Source: JAOPZW01 sp036555665 (GTDB taxonomy: Bacteria; Actinomycetota; Thermoleophilia; Solirubrobacterales; Solirubrobacteraceae). From it: a DNA stretch of 23,131 nucleotides. Both the position numbers and the translations under genes were made by a program. Location of the stretch: contig DATBKW010000330.1 in NCBI GenBank assembly GCA_036555665.1, positions 1 to 23,131 of the forward strand. The letters run 5' to 3'. The notes below the pieces were generated by a model. It was not told the DNA's origin. It saw only the letters and a program-made list of their open reading frames with translations, and ran no database searches. Positions 14,029 through 21,447 of this stretch are shown here, one piece after another; position 1 is the stretch's first letter, and every line of letters starts with the position of its first letter.

Positions 14029-15294
14029 TCAGGAGTCGGCTTCCCACCCCTGCAAGGCGCCGATCGCCCGCAGAACCTCCGGTCTTGCGGCGTGTTCGCG
14101 CTCATGAGCGGCAAGCTCGGCAAGGGCAGCGGGCTCCAACGACGGCAGAATGGCGATGAGTTCGTCGGCGCCAAGTTCGTCGTAGGTGCTGGTCGTGGAA
14201 GGGTCGCGACGCTCGCCGGGCGCGAGGTTGGCCGGCGCGGGGTCCGGACGCCTGGCCGTCGGCCGCACGCTGGGGCTGCGGCGCAGGAATTCCTCGAGGT
14301 CGCGCTCGTAGCGGTAGGCGTCCTGGTCGGCGCCGACGATCGCGGCCAGCCGCTGATGCTCGCGCAGCTTGATCACCGTCTCGCGCGAGGTGTAGCGGTA
14401 GCGGTAGCCGGTGGCCTTCAGCTTGCGGTTGTCCAGCGCGCGCCCGTAGCGCAACAGCTCCCGCACCTCGGGCGAGATGTGCACGCCGGCGCGGCGCAGG
14501 GCGCCGGCGGCCAGCCCCGTCCCCCACGGCGGCAGCACCGGCGCCAGGCGCTTGCCGAGCAGGTCGGCGACCTCGCTGAGGACGAGCACGCCATCGGCGG
14601 CACCGTTGTAGACGCCCTCCAGGTCGTGGCGCACCGCGTGCTCCAGGCAGCCGGCGAGATCGTCCTCGTGGATGAACTGAAAGCGCGGGTCGAAGCCCAG
14701 GATCGCCGGCACGGCGGGCAGGCCGAAGAGCTTGTGAAACGAGGTGCGCAGCCCCGGACCGAGGCCGTTGGCGAAGCGCAGCACGGTGACGGTGACGTGC
14801 GGGTGCTTGTCGGCGAACTCGCGGACCTGCGCCTCGGCCTCGACGATGTCGCGCTCGATCGGCGTCTGCGCCGCGTGCGGGCGCTCCATCTCCTCGGTGA
14901 AGAAGGCCGGGTCGTCCCGCTCGGCGCCGTAGTAGTGGGCGCTGGACTTGAAGACCACCTTGCACACCGGGTTGCCCGCGCCGCCGCACGCCGCGAGCAC
15001 GTTCATCGTGCCCATGATGTTGTTCTCGTGCGCGCGGCGAGGGCTGGTGACGATCGAGTCGACGACCAGCCGGGTGTCGACCACCGTGTCGATCTCGGCG
15101 GCCTCCACGACGCGGCGGATCAGCGAGTGCGAGTCGAGGACGCGCACGTACTCGGTGCGCTCGAGCTCGACCTTCGGCGGGCCGCGATCGACTCCGATGA
15201 TCGCCTCGATCGCGGGGTCGCGCTCGAGCGCCTGTGCCAGGCGGCCGCCCCAGTACGTCGACAGGCCGGTGATGAGGATCCGTTTGGAGGTCAT
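14029..15294 (-). CDS. Atypical NAD-dependent epimerase/SDR protein with helical C-terminal domain
   Basis: A 421-residue extended-SDR-like protein. The Rossmann start is ILITGLSTYWGG (6-17) with acidic D36; SSAHYYG (117-123) and LRFANGLGPG (172-181) correspond to the usual extended-SDR landmarks. At the position of the catalytic YxxxK the sequence is IERDIVEAE (147-155), so the catalytic Tyr and Lys appear absent. After a Pro/Arg-rich linker (340-370) a separate helical unit follows (YDELGADELIAILPSLEPAA, then LAELAAHEREHAARPEVLRA). The ATG overlaps the acyltransferase stop. An SDR paired with a PlsC-like acyltransferase recalls M. tuberculosis Rv0501-Rv0502; a cell-envelope lipid role is inference. 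Confidence 0.88.
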   Translation of the reverse strand: MTSKRILITGLSTYWGGRLAQALERDPAIEAIIGVDRGPPKVELERTEYVRVLDSHSLIRRVVEAAEIDTVVDTRLVVDSIVTSPRRAHENNIMGTMNVLAACGGAGNPVCKVVFKSSAHYYGAERDDPAFFTEEMERPHAAQTPIERDIVEAEAQVREFADKHPHVTVTVLRFANGLGPGLRTSFHKLFGLPAVPAILGFDPRFQFIHEDDLAGCLEHAVRHDLEGVYNGAADGVLVLSEVADLLGKRLAPVLPPWGTGLAAGALRRAGVHISPEVRELLRYGRALDNRKLKATGYRYRYTSRETVIKLREHQRLAAIVGADQDAYRYERDLEEFLRRSPSVRPTARRPDPAPANLAPGERRDPSTTSTYDELGADELIAILPSLEPAALAELAAHEREHAARPEVLRAIGALQGWEADS

Positions 15295-16157
15295 CCGAGC
15301 CAGACGCTGCGCCGCTCGCCGAGCATGTCGTACAGCTCGTCCTGAATGCCGGCGCGGATGTCGTGGGCCACGGTCTGGACGAGCCCCTTGTCCTCCCAGG
15401 CCGCGTCGCCCATCGCGTCGGTGCGCACCGGGCGCAGGAAGCGGATCCTGAACTTGGCGGGTAGGTAGCCGAGCATGCCGAACAGCCCGAAGAGCGGGAA
15501 GGTGGGGGTGATCGGGAAGTAGAGCAGGCCCGTGAGGCGCTGCAGGGGCTTGACCTGGGCGAAGACCGGCGCCGCCTCTTCGGCCCCGACGACCGCGATC
15601 GGCACGATCGGCGCGCGCGCGCGCATGGCGGCCTCGACGAAGCCGCCGCGGCCGAAGCGGCGCAGCCGGTAGCGGTCCTTGTAGAGCTTCTCGGTGCCCT
15701 TGCGACCCTCGGGGAAGACGAGCACGAGCTGGCGCTCGTCGAAGAGCAGGCGATGGACGTTGGCCGGATGGGCCGGCACCGCGCCGATCTTCGGCAGGAG
15801 CATGCTGAAGCCGGGATAGCCCTTGAAGAAGTGCTCGGCGGTCAGGTAGAGCGGCCGCGGATGCGGGTGCTCCTCCTTGATCGCCTTGCCGATCATGGCG
15901 GCGTCGGGTGGCAGGGCGCCGGCGTGGTTGGAGACGAGCAGCGCGCCGCCGTCGGCCGGGACGTTCTCGATCCCCTCGATCTCGCAGCGGAACCAGAGGC
16001 GGTAGAGGAACTCGGTGAGCGTGCGGTCGAAGAACGCCTCGACGCGCTCGGAGCGCCCCCAGTCGTTGACCTGGCGCTCGGGCTCGAGGCCGGGGAGGTA
16101 CGGGCGCAGGTCGGTGCCCGGCGCCGGGGCGGGCGACGTCGTCGGTTGCTGGGCCAT
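15291..16157 (-). CDS. PlsC-like lysophospholipid/glycerolipid acyltransferase
   Basis: A 288-residue acyltransferase that would transfer an acyl chain to a lysophospholipid or related acceptor at the membrane. The active-site motif is NHAGALPPD (77-85), an H-x6-D version of the usual H-x4-D. Block III is FPEGRKG (148-154), followed by FGRGGFVEAAMRARAPIVPI. No strong transmembrane span is apparent apart from a hydrophobic FPITPTFPLFGLFGMLGYLP stretch. The ATG at 16155-16157 begins ten bases after the NT5C stop; an in-frame GTG at 16178, overlapping that stop, would add seven residues. Its own stop overlaps the SDR start (ATGA). Confidence 0.9.
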   Translation of the reverse strand: MAQQPTTSPAPAPGTDLRPYLPGLEPERQVNDWGRSERVEAFFDRTLTEFLYRLWFRCEIEGIENVPADGGALLVSNHAGALPPDAAMIGKAIKEEHPHPRPLYLTAEHFFKGYPGFSMLLPKIGAVPAHPANVHRLLFDERQLVLVFPEGRKGTEKLYKDRYRLRRFGRGGFVEAAMRARAPIVPIAVVGAEEAAPVFAQVKPLQRLTGLLYFPITPTFPLFGLFGMLGYLPAKFRIRFLRPVRTDAMGDAAWEDKGLVQTVAHDIRAGIQDELYDMLGERRSVWLG

Positions 16158-16167
16158 CGCTACGCGA

Positions 16168-16740
16168 TCATCCCGCACGCGCGGGGAGCGAGCAGCGACG
16201 CTCGAGGGCGGCGGCGAGGGTGGGCCAGTCGGGCGCGCAGACGATCTCGTCCTCGTCCTCGCAGATCTCGCGGTTCCACGGGTGGGCGATGGTGGCCGCG
16301 TGCATGCCCGCTTCGAGGGCCTGGGTGAGGTTGTCGGGGCTGTCGTCGATGAGGAGCTCGATCTCGAGCTCGACCGCGCGGGCGACCTTGTCGAAGGAGC
16401 AGTTGAGGTCGTCGTAGCGCAGGCCGATGTCGTCCAGCCATCGCGCGGTCGCGGGGCAGCTGCGCGGGTTGCGGTGGCTGGTGATGTGGATGAAGTTGCC
16501 GGCGTCGTGCCACGTGTTGACGGTCTCGACCGCGCCCGGGTAGGGCCGCGCGCGGGCGATGGCGGCGTCCGAATGGGTGTCGTCGATGGCGGCCTGCAGC
16601 TGCTCCTGGCGCAGCCGGGAGATGACCCACGTGAGCTGCTCGTCGTAGGGCAGGTCGACGCCGAAGCGCTTCCGGGCCGCCGCGGCGAGCCCGTCCCAGT
16701 AGTGGTGCAGCGTGGAGTCGATGTCGATGGCGATGCGCAT
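16168..16740 (-). CDS. HAD-superfamily 5'-nucleotidase, NT5C type
   Basis: A 190-residue HAD phosphatase. Motif I is DIDST (D6, D8), motif II ITSHRN, the conserved lysine in SFDKVAR and motif IV LIDDSPDNL. The order and spacing match the NT5C (5'(3')-deoxyribonucleotidase) family. Such enzymes dephosphorylate nucleoside monophosphates or related phosphoesters with Mg2+. The ATG at 16738-16740 lies 38 bp from the divergent alpha/beta hydrolase start. It leads the acyltransferase operon; substrate uncertain. Confidence 0.88.
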   Translation of the reverse strand: MRIAIDIDSTLHHYWDGLAAAARKRFGVDLPYDEQLTWVISRLRQEQLQAAIDDTHSDAAIARARPYPGAVETVNTWHDAGNFIHITSHRNPRSCPATARWLDDIGLRYDDLNCSFDKVARAVELEIELLIDDSPDNLTQALEAGMHAATIAHPWNREICEDEDEIVCAPDWPTLAAALERRCSLPARAG

Positions 16741-16765
16741 GGACCGGGTCGCTCGCAGCCCCGAT

Positions 16766-16771
16766 TATCCT
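16766..16771 (+). promoter_or_regulatory. Candidate -10 of a leaderless promoter for the alpha/beta hydrolase
   Basis: TATCCT seven bases upstream of ATG 16779, with no ribosome site between. The spacing fits a transcript starting at or near the A of ATG. Confidence 0.45.
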
Positions 16772-16778
16772 GATCTGC

Positions 16779-17765
16779 ATGGCCGACGAACGCGCGCGTT
16801 TACCCGACGCCCCCGGGCGCTATGGCCCGGCTGGCCGCTCGCCGTGGATGGACGTCGACTGGGGTGAGCACCAGCGGTGGGTCACCGTCGGCGAGCGGCG
16901 CGTCGACGTCGTTGACCTGGGCTCGGGCCCGCCCGTCGTGTTCATCCACGGCCTGGCGGGGTCGTGGCAGAACTGGCTCGAGCAGCTTCCCGTCTTCGCG
17001 CGCGACCATCGGGTGATCACGTTCGACCTCCCCGGCTTCGGCGCGTCCGAGATGCCGACCGAGGACATCACGATCCCCGGCTACGGGCGGTGGGTCGATG
17101 CGCTGCTGGACGAGCTGGGCGTCGGCAGTGCGGCGGTCGTCGGCAATTCGATGGGCGGCTTCATCGGCGCCGAGCTCGCGATCCAGTTCCCGGCACGCGT
17201 CGAGCGTCTCGTGCTGGTCAGCGCTGCGGGGCTGACGATCGAGCATCAGCGCAACGATCGCGTCCTCGCGATGCTGCGCACCTTTGACAAGCGCCTTGCC
17301 GCGTACACGGGCTGGGTGGGCGCGAAGTCCGACACGTTCGCGCGCCGCCCGCGCCCCCGCCAGCTGCTGTTCGGCGTCGTCGCCCGCCACCCCGAGTTGC
17401 TCCCGGCGCCGCTGGTGGCCGAACAGCTGCACGGCTCCGGCAAGCCGGGATTCGTCCCGGCGCTCGACGCGCTGACGAACTACCCGATCCGCGATCGCCT
17501 CGGCGAGATCGCCTGCCCGACGCTCATCGTCTGGGGCGCCGAGGACAGGCTCGTCCCGGTCCGCGACGCCGACGACTTCGAGCGCCTGATCCCGAACGCA
17601 CGGAAGGTCGTGTGGGAGGAGACCGGGCACGTCGCGATGCTCGAGCGGCCCGAGGCGTTCAACCGCCTGCTGGCGGCGTTCCTCGACGAGGAGCCGGGCG
17701 AGCGCGTGGACGCGGCGGCCGCCGCGGGCGCGCCGGACGCCCCGCCGGTGACCGGCGCGGCTTAG
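16779..17765 (+). CDS. Alpha/beta hydrolase
   Basis: A 328-residue hydrolase with the complete triad: nucleophile S124 in GNSMGG, acid D256 in GAEDRLVP and H284 in GHVAMLERP; HGLAG (57-61) forms the oxyanion region. The cap region (about 155-230) contains a basic ARRPRPRQLLFGVVARHPEL stretch. The last ~25 residues (GERVDAAAAAGAPDAPP) are low-complexity and probably disordered. An Ala/Gly/Pro-rich tail of this kind is common in high-GC genomes. The substrate cannot be told; similarity is to the broad epoxide hydrolase/meta-cleavage hydrolase group. ATG 16779 is preferred because of the TATCCT seven bases before. Confidence 0.92.
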   Translation: MADERARLPDAPGRYGPAGRSPWMDVDWGEHQRWVTVGERRVDVVDLGSGPPVVFIHGLAGSWQNWLEQLPVFARDHRVITFDLPGFGASEMPTEDITIPGYGRWVDALLDELGVGSAAVVGNSMGGFIGAELAIQFPARVERLVLVSAAGLTIEHQRNDRVLAMLRTFDKRLAAYTGWVGAKSDTFARRPRPRQLLFGVVARHPELLPAPLVAEQLHGSGKPGFVPALDALTNYPIRDRLGEIACPTLIVWGAEDRLVPVRDADDFERLIPNARKVVWEETGHVAMLERPEAFNRLLAAFLDEEPGERVDAAAAAGAPDAPPVTGAA

Positions 17766-17785
17766 CGCGGCACGCTGCGCCGCGC
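17765..17785. terminator. GC hairpin after the alpha/beta hydrolase
   Basis: GCGCGGC / GCCGCGC, a perfect 7-bp stem with a 7-base loop, begins at the last base of the hydrolase stop codon. The whole 17766-17878 gap to the convergent ilvD stop is extremely C/G-rich and holds an 11-bp direct repeat (ccgcgacccgc at 17826-17836 and 17845-17855). No T-tract is present; I see no gene in this gap. Confidence 0.4.
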
Positions 17786-17878
17786 CGCGTCGCCCGGCCT
17801 CAGCAATCGCGGCCCGCGCCGCGCCCCGCGACCCGCCCCGCTCGCCGCGACCCGCGCCCCTCCGCCGGGCGCGCTCGC

Positions 17879-19564
17879 TCAGCGCACCGTGACTGCGCCC
17901 TCGGAGGCGCTCCCCACGAGGGCCGCGTACTTTGCCAGCACGCCGCTGCGGTCGCCGTTCGCGGGCGCCTCGTAGGCGGCCAGCCGGCGCGCGATCTCCT
18001 CGTCGCCGAGGTCGACGTCCATGCGCCGCGCGTCGACGTCGATCGTGATCGTGTCGCCGTCCTGCACCGCCGCGATCGGGCCACCGCGAGCCGCCTCCGG
18101 GGCGACGTGGCCTGCCATGAACCCGTGGGTCGCGCCCGAGAAGCGCCCATCGGTGAGCAGCGCCACGTCCTCGCCGAGGCCGGCGCCGACGATCGCGCCC
18201 GTCACGGCGAGCATCTCGCGCATGCCGGGCCCGCCGGCCGGCCCCTCGTTACGGATCACGACGACGTCGCCGGGCTTGATCTCCCCGTGGGTGACCGCTG
18301 CGAATGCCGCCTCCTCCCCGTCGAAGACGCGGGCTGGGCCCGAGTGGTGGCGCTTCTCGTGGCCGGCGAGCTTGATGACCGAGCCCTCGGGCGCGAGGTT
18401 GCCGCGCAGGATCGCCAGGCCGCCGGTCGCCTTGAGCGGGTCGTCGAGCGGGCGGACGACGCGCTGGCCCGAAGTCTCCTTCGCTTCGCTCGCGAGCTCG
18501 CCGATCGTCCGGCCCGTGACGGTGATCGGGGCCTCGTTGAGCAGGCCGGCCTGCTGCAGCCGCTGGAGCATGACCGCGACGCCGCCAGCCCTGTAGAGGT
18601 CGGTGGCCACGTATTGGCCGGCCGGCTTGAGGTCGCACAGGATCGGCGTGCGCTCGCTGATGCGGTCGAAGTCGTCGATGTCGAGGTCGACCCCCATCTC
18701 GCGCGCCACGGCGAGCAGGTGCAGGACGCCGTTGGTGGAGCCACCCGAGCAGGCGACACCGGCGATCGCGTTCTCCAGGGCGGCCTTCGTGATGATGTCG
18801 CTCGGCCGCAGGCCGCGGCGCAGGACGTCGACGACGAGCCTGCCCGCCTCGTAGGCAACGTCGGCCTTCGTCGCGTCCTGGGCGGGGACCATGTTGCGCG
18901 CCATCGGCGAGATGCCGAGGACCTCGAAGGCCATCGACATCGTGTTGGCGGTGAACTGGCCGCCGCACGCACCGAAGCCCGGGCTGGCCACCGCCTCGAT
19001 CTCCGCGAAGTCCTCGTCGCTCATCCGTCCGGCGGCGTGCGCGCCGATCGCCTCGAAGACGTCGCCGATCGTCACGTCCTCGCCGTGAAACTGGCCGGGC
19101 GGGATCGAACCGCCGTAGAGCATCAGGCTCGGCACGTTCAGGCGGCAGAGCGCCATGACGGTGCCGGGGATCGTCTTGTCGCAGCCGCTGAGCGCGATGA
19201 CCGCGTCGAAGAAGTGGCCGCGGGCGACGAGCTCGATCGAGTCGGCGACGACCTCGCGGGACACGAGCGAGGTCTTCATGCCCGTCGTGCCCATCGTGAT
19301 GCCGTCGGAGATGGCGACGGTGTTGAGCTCCATGGGCGTCCCGCCGGCGTCGCGGATGCCCTCCTTGACCTTCGCCGACAGCGCGCGCAGGTGGAAGTTG
19401 CACGGCATCGTCTCGATCCAGGTCGAGGCGACGCCGATGATCGGCTTGGCCAGCGCCTCGTCGTCGTAGCCGATGCCTTTCAGCTGCGCTCGGGCGCCGG
19501 CGCGGGCGTCGCCCTCGAGGAACCCGCGCGAACGGTGCTTGACGTCGAACCCGTTTGTGCTCAC
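17879..19564 (-). CDS. ilvD: Dihydroxy-acid dehydratase
   Basis: IlvD converts dihydroxy-isovalerate and dihydroxy-methylvalerate to the 2-keto acid precursors of valine, isoleucine and leucine. The 561-residue length is typical. Fe-S ligands C55 (MPCNFHL), C128 (SGCDKTIPG) and C200 (GACGGQFTANT) are all present. The active-site loop DGRFSGATHGF and the GGPIAAVQDGD element near the C-terminus are intact. Having C55 and C128/C200 fits the [2Fe-2S] type described in plants and mycobacteria. The GTG at 19562-19564 gives STNGFDVKHRSRGF at the N-terminus; a TAGTGT hexamer seven bases upstream and the absence of a ribosome site suggest a leaderless transcript. It stands alone, without other ilv genes. 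Confidence 0.96.
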   Translation of the reverse strand: MSTNGFDVKHRSRGFLEGDARAGARAQLKGIGYDDEALAKPIIGVASTWIETMPCNFHLRALSAKVKEGIRDAGGTPMELNTVAISDGITMGTTGMKTSLVSREVVADSIELVARGHFFDAVIALSGCDKTIPGTVMALCRLNVPSLMLYGGSIPPGQFHGEDVTIGDVFEAIGAHAAGRMSDEDFAEIEAVASPGFGACGGQFTANTMSMAFEVLGISPMARNMVPAQDATKADVAYEAGRLVVDVLRRGLRPSDIITKAALENAIAGVACSGGSTNGVLHLLAVAREMGVDLDIDDFDRISERTPILCDLKPAGQYVATDLYRAGGVAVMLQRLQQAGLLNEAPITVTGRTIGELASEAKETSGQRVVRPLDDPLKATGGLAILRGNLAPEGSVIKLAGHEKRHHSGPARVFDGEEAAFAAVTHGEIKPGDVVVIRNEGPAGGPGMREMLAVTGAIVGAGLGEDVALLTDGRFSGATHGFMAGHVAPEAARGGPIAAVQDGDTITIDVDARRMDVDLGDEEIARRLAAYEAPANGDRSGVLAKYAALVGSASEGAVTVR

Positions 19565-19571
19565 GCGCTGG

Positions 19572-19577
19572 ACACTA
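19572..19577 (-). promoter_or_regulatory. ilvD: Candidate -10 of a leaderless ilvD promoter (TAGTGT)
   Basis: TAGTGT on the minus strand, seven bases before the GTG. The same hexamer lies at 9294-9299 (minus) upstream of the EF-G-like gene. No -35 and no amino-acid leader peptide are seen. Confidence 0.4.
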
Positions 19578-19603
19578 TTCGACGCGCTCGCCCGGCCTTG
19601 AGC

Positions 19604-19620
19604 GGCCGCGCTGCGCGGCC
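19604..19620. terminator. GC hairpin downstream of the 209-residue gene
   Basis: GGCCGCG-CTG-CGCGGCC, a perfect 7-bp stem with a 3-base loop. With the palindrome at 19635-19652 it fills the space between the leftward 209-residue gene and the ilvD promoter, so it may end that transcript. It has no T-tract. Confidence 0.45.
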
Positions 19621-19634
19621 CACCCGGCACGTCA

Positions 19635-19652
19635 ACGGCCGCGCGCGGCCGT
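19635..19652. terminator. 18-bp perfect palindrome downstream of the 209-residue gene
   Basis: acggccgcgcgcggccgt is its own reverse complement. It is the first structured element after the stop at 19672 reading leftward and shares the GGCCGCG core with the hairpin at 19604-19620. Terminator or protein-binding site cannot be distinguished. Confidence 0.4.
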
Positions 19653-19671
19653 CTCGCCGCGCGATTCCTCC

Positions 19672-20301
19672 CTACGGTGCGGCGACTTCGCCCGGCGCCT
19701 GCGGCGTGCGGCGCAGCCGCTCGCGCTCCCACTGGCCCAGCCGCCAGAGGTCGCGGCGGACCTGCTTGGGGTCGACCTGGCGGCCGGGAAGGTGCATGTT
19801 GGCGGTCGAGATCAGCCGGCGCTCGTCGCCGGTCAGCGCCATCCACTTCGCCAGGACGTCGTCGGAGTCGGGGAGCAGCGCGCTGCCGTATGGGCGCGTC
19901 TCGTCGGGGAACTCGACGCAGTACTCGTTGAGCAGCTCGCGCGTCTGGGGCAGGTACGCGACGATCGGCTTGTGCGGGTAGATGAGGTAGGCGTACGGCG
20001 CGCCCGCCCGCGGGTCGTCCGAGCCGAGCCGTCCGCGGCGTGGAGCCCGCGCCATCGCGCCCCAGACGCGGATGAAGCCGAGGTCACGGTACATGCCCCA
20101 TTCCTCGTCGTTGACGCACGACTTCAGGAGCTGTCGCGCGCGCTGTTCGGCGCGGCGCTCGCGGCCTGGGTCGTAGCTCGCGCCGGGAATGATCGCCCGG
20201 CGCGCGCGGTGCCGCGCGACGGCGGTCTTCACCGACGGTAGGACGAGGTCCCACAGCAACGCCACGATGACGACGCCGATGGCGATGATGGCGAGCAGCA
20301 T
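19672..20301 (-). CDS. Membrane-anchored hypothetical protein
   Basis: A 209-residue protein with one N-terminal membrane helix (residues 2-21, LLAIIAIGVVIVALLWDLVL), then a basic segment and a soluble domain. Recognisable stretches are RRAEQRARQLLKSCVNDEEW, YLIYPHKPIVAYLPQTRELL and ISTANMHLPGRQVDPKQVRR. It is probably a cytoplasm-facing single-pass protein. The ATG at 20299-20301 follows a GC palindrome (20312-20327) that separates it from the 82-residue gene upstream. No family is recognised; the soluble part looks conserved rather than disordered. Confidence 0.78.
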   Translation of the reverse strand: MLLAIIAIGVVIVALLWDLVLPSVKTAVARHRARRAIIPGASYDPGRERRAEQRARQLLKSCVNDEEWGMYRDLGFIRVWGAMARAPRRGRLGSDDPRAGAPYAYLIYPHKPIVAYLPQTRELLNEYCVEFPDETRPYGSALLPDSDDVLAKWMALTGDERRLISTANMHLPGRQVDPKQVRRDLWRLGQWERERLRRTPQAPGEVAAP

Positions 20302-20311
20302 GGTCCCGTCC

Positions 20312-20327
20312 GGCCGCCGCGGCGGCC
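20312..20327. repeat. 16-bp perfect palindrome between two hypothetical genes
   Basis: ggccgccgcggcggcc ends at the base next to the stop of the 82-residue gene (20328) and lies ten bases before the ATG of the 209-residue gene. In RNA it would form a strong hairpin in the leader of the second gene, possibly acting on translation or partial termination. Confidence 0.5.
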
Positions 20328-20576
20328 TCAGGCTCCTCCGGCCGCTCGCGGGAAGAAGATCACGCGCTCGGCGTCGCGCGGGATCTCCTCGAACGCCTTC
20401 ACCATGCGCGCTTCGCGGCGCCCGGCCGAGGTGCGCTCGGGGACGGCGGCCCACATGCCGAGATCAAGCTGCCGGCGGAACTCCTCGATGAGCAGCTCCT
20501 CGTCCTCGGCCAGCTCGACGTCCCCTTCGACGATGAGCACCTCTCCGTGCCCGGGCTTCATGCGAAGGAACTTCAT
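20328..20576 (-). CDS. Small hypothetical protein (82 aa)
   Basis: An acidic N-terminal half (EVLIVEGDVELAEDEELLIE) and a basic second half with MVKAFEEIPRDAERVIFFPR near the end; no membrane helix, signal or cysteine. The ATG at 20574-20576 lies 25 bp after the thiD stop. A CATAAT hexamer (minus, 20588-20593), eleven bases upstream, is an unusually good -10 for this genome and suggests its own promoter. It precedes the 209-residue membrane protein by 26 bp and may be co-expressed with it. Function unknown. Confidence 0.75.
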   Translation of the reverse strand: MKFLRMKPGHGEVLIVEGDVELAEDEELLIEEFRRQLDLGMWAAVPERTSAGRREARMVKAFEEIPRDAERVIFFPRAAGGA

Positions 20577-20587
20577 GGTCGCGCGCG

Positions 20588-20593
20588 ATTATG
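20588..20593 (-). promoter_or_regulatory. Candidate -10 (CATAAT) of the 82-residue gene
   Basis: Five of six matches to the TATAAT consensus in an AT-rich island (gattatgacaaag) between thiD and the 82-residue gene. No convincing -35 is seen. Confidence 0.4.
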
Positions 20594-20601
20594 ACAAAGC
20601 A

Positions 20602-21420
20602 TCACTGTCGGCCGACCGACTCCCGCCGCCGGGCCAGGCCGAACACGTCCACGGGCCCTGGCCCCGCCCCGATCTCGCGTAGACCGTCGCGCACGGCTTC
20701 GGACGCGACCCGCTTCGCCTCTCGGGCCGCAGACACGACGTCGTCGCCGAGCGCGAGCCGCGCGGCGAGGGTCGAAGAGTGGGTGCACCCGGATCCGTGG
20801 GCGGCTCCGTCGGCGTAGCGCGGCCCGGCAATTTCGGTGACTCGCTCGCCGTCGAAGAGCACGTCCACGGCCTCCTCGCGGTGGCCGCCCGTGACGACCA
20901 CGGCGGCGGGGCCGAGCGCATGGACGGCGCGCGCGAGCTCCTCGTCCTCGAGCGCGTCGTCGCCCGCGAGCGCGCGGGCCTCGGGGACGTTCGGCGTGAC
21001 CACCGTCGCGCGCGCGACGACGAGCTCGACCAGCGCGCTCTGGGCGTCCTCGTCGAGCAGTCGCGCGCCGGACTCGGCGACCATCACCGGGTCGACCACG
21101 ATCGGCGTGCCGGCGGGCAGGAGATCGAATGCCTCCCCCACCGCCTGCGCAGCGGCGACGCTGCCGAGCATCCCGACCTTGACCGCGTCGACGCCGATGT
21201 CCTCCACGACCGCCCGCACCTGTTCGATCACCATGGCTGGCGACACCGGCTCGACGGCGGTCACCGCGACGGTGTTCTGCGCCGTGATCGCGGTGATCGC
21301 GGTCGTGCCGTGGATACCGGCTCGCGCGAAGGCCTTCAGGTCGGCCTGGATCCCGGCGCCGCCGCCGGAGTCCGAGCCGGCGATGGACAGGCAGACGGGG
21401 ATACGGCCGGAAGCTGGCAC
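20602..21420 (-). CDS. thiD: Hydroxymethylpyrimidine/phosphomethylpyrimidine kinase ThiD
   Basis: ThiD phosphorylates HMP and HMP-P to HMP-PP, the pyrimidine half of thiamine. About 272 residues from GTG 21420; a TTG at 21429 would add three. Key motifs are SIAGSDSGGGAGIQADLKAF at the N-terminus, TAITAQNT, DPVMVAESG, VVTPNVPEA and GSGCTHSSTLAARLA with the anion-hole/catalytic cysteine. The family and length are typical for the ribokinase-fold ThiD. No fused ThiE or TenA domain and no TPP riboswitch is visible upstream. A TATCCT hexamer eight bases before the GTG argues for a leaderless start there, since the TTG would overlap it. Confidence 0.94.
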   Translation of the reverse strand: MPASGRIPVCLSIAGSDSGGGAGIQADLKAFARAGIHGTTAITAITAQNTVAVTAVEPVSPAMVIEQVRAVVEDIGVDAVKVGMLGSVAAAQAVGEAFDLLPAGTPIVVDPVMVAESGARLLDEDAQSALVELVVARATVVTPNVPEARALAGDDALEDEELARAVHALGPAAVVVTGGHREEAVDVLFDGERVTEIAGPRYADGAAHGSGCTHSSTLAARLALGDDVVSAAREAKRVASEAVRDGLREIGAGPGPVDVFGLARRRESVGRQ

Positions 21421-21428
21421 GGCGGCCA

Positions 21429-21434
21429 AGGATA
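21429..21434 (-). promoter_or_regulatory. thiD: Candidate -10 (TATCCT) of a leaderless thiD promoter
   Basis: TATCCT on the minus strand, eight bases before GTG 21420 and overlapping the alternative TTG start. It matches the hexamer at the alpha/beta hydrolase and the 12675 gene. Confidence 0.4.
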
Positions 21435-21447
21435 GGCGCGACCAGCG

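Noticed and set aside
12241..15345. About 1000-codon plus-strand frame across xer, L,D-transpeptidase and SDR genes
   Set aside because: Spans three well-supported minus-strand genes and their gaps; composition is that of a reverse-complement shadow.
17766..17878. Possible small gene or ncRNA between the hydrolase and ilvD
   Set aside because: Low-complexity C/G-rich spacer with short repeats; no start codon with ribosome site and no coding signal.
17612..19981. Long plus-strand frame running through ilvD
   Set aside because: Antisense artefact: ilvD on the minus strand has all catalytic motifs and this frame has none.
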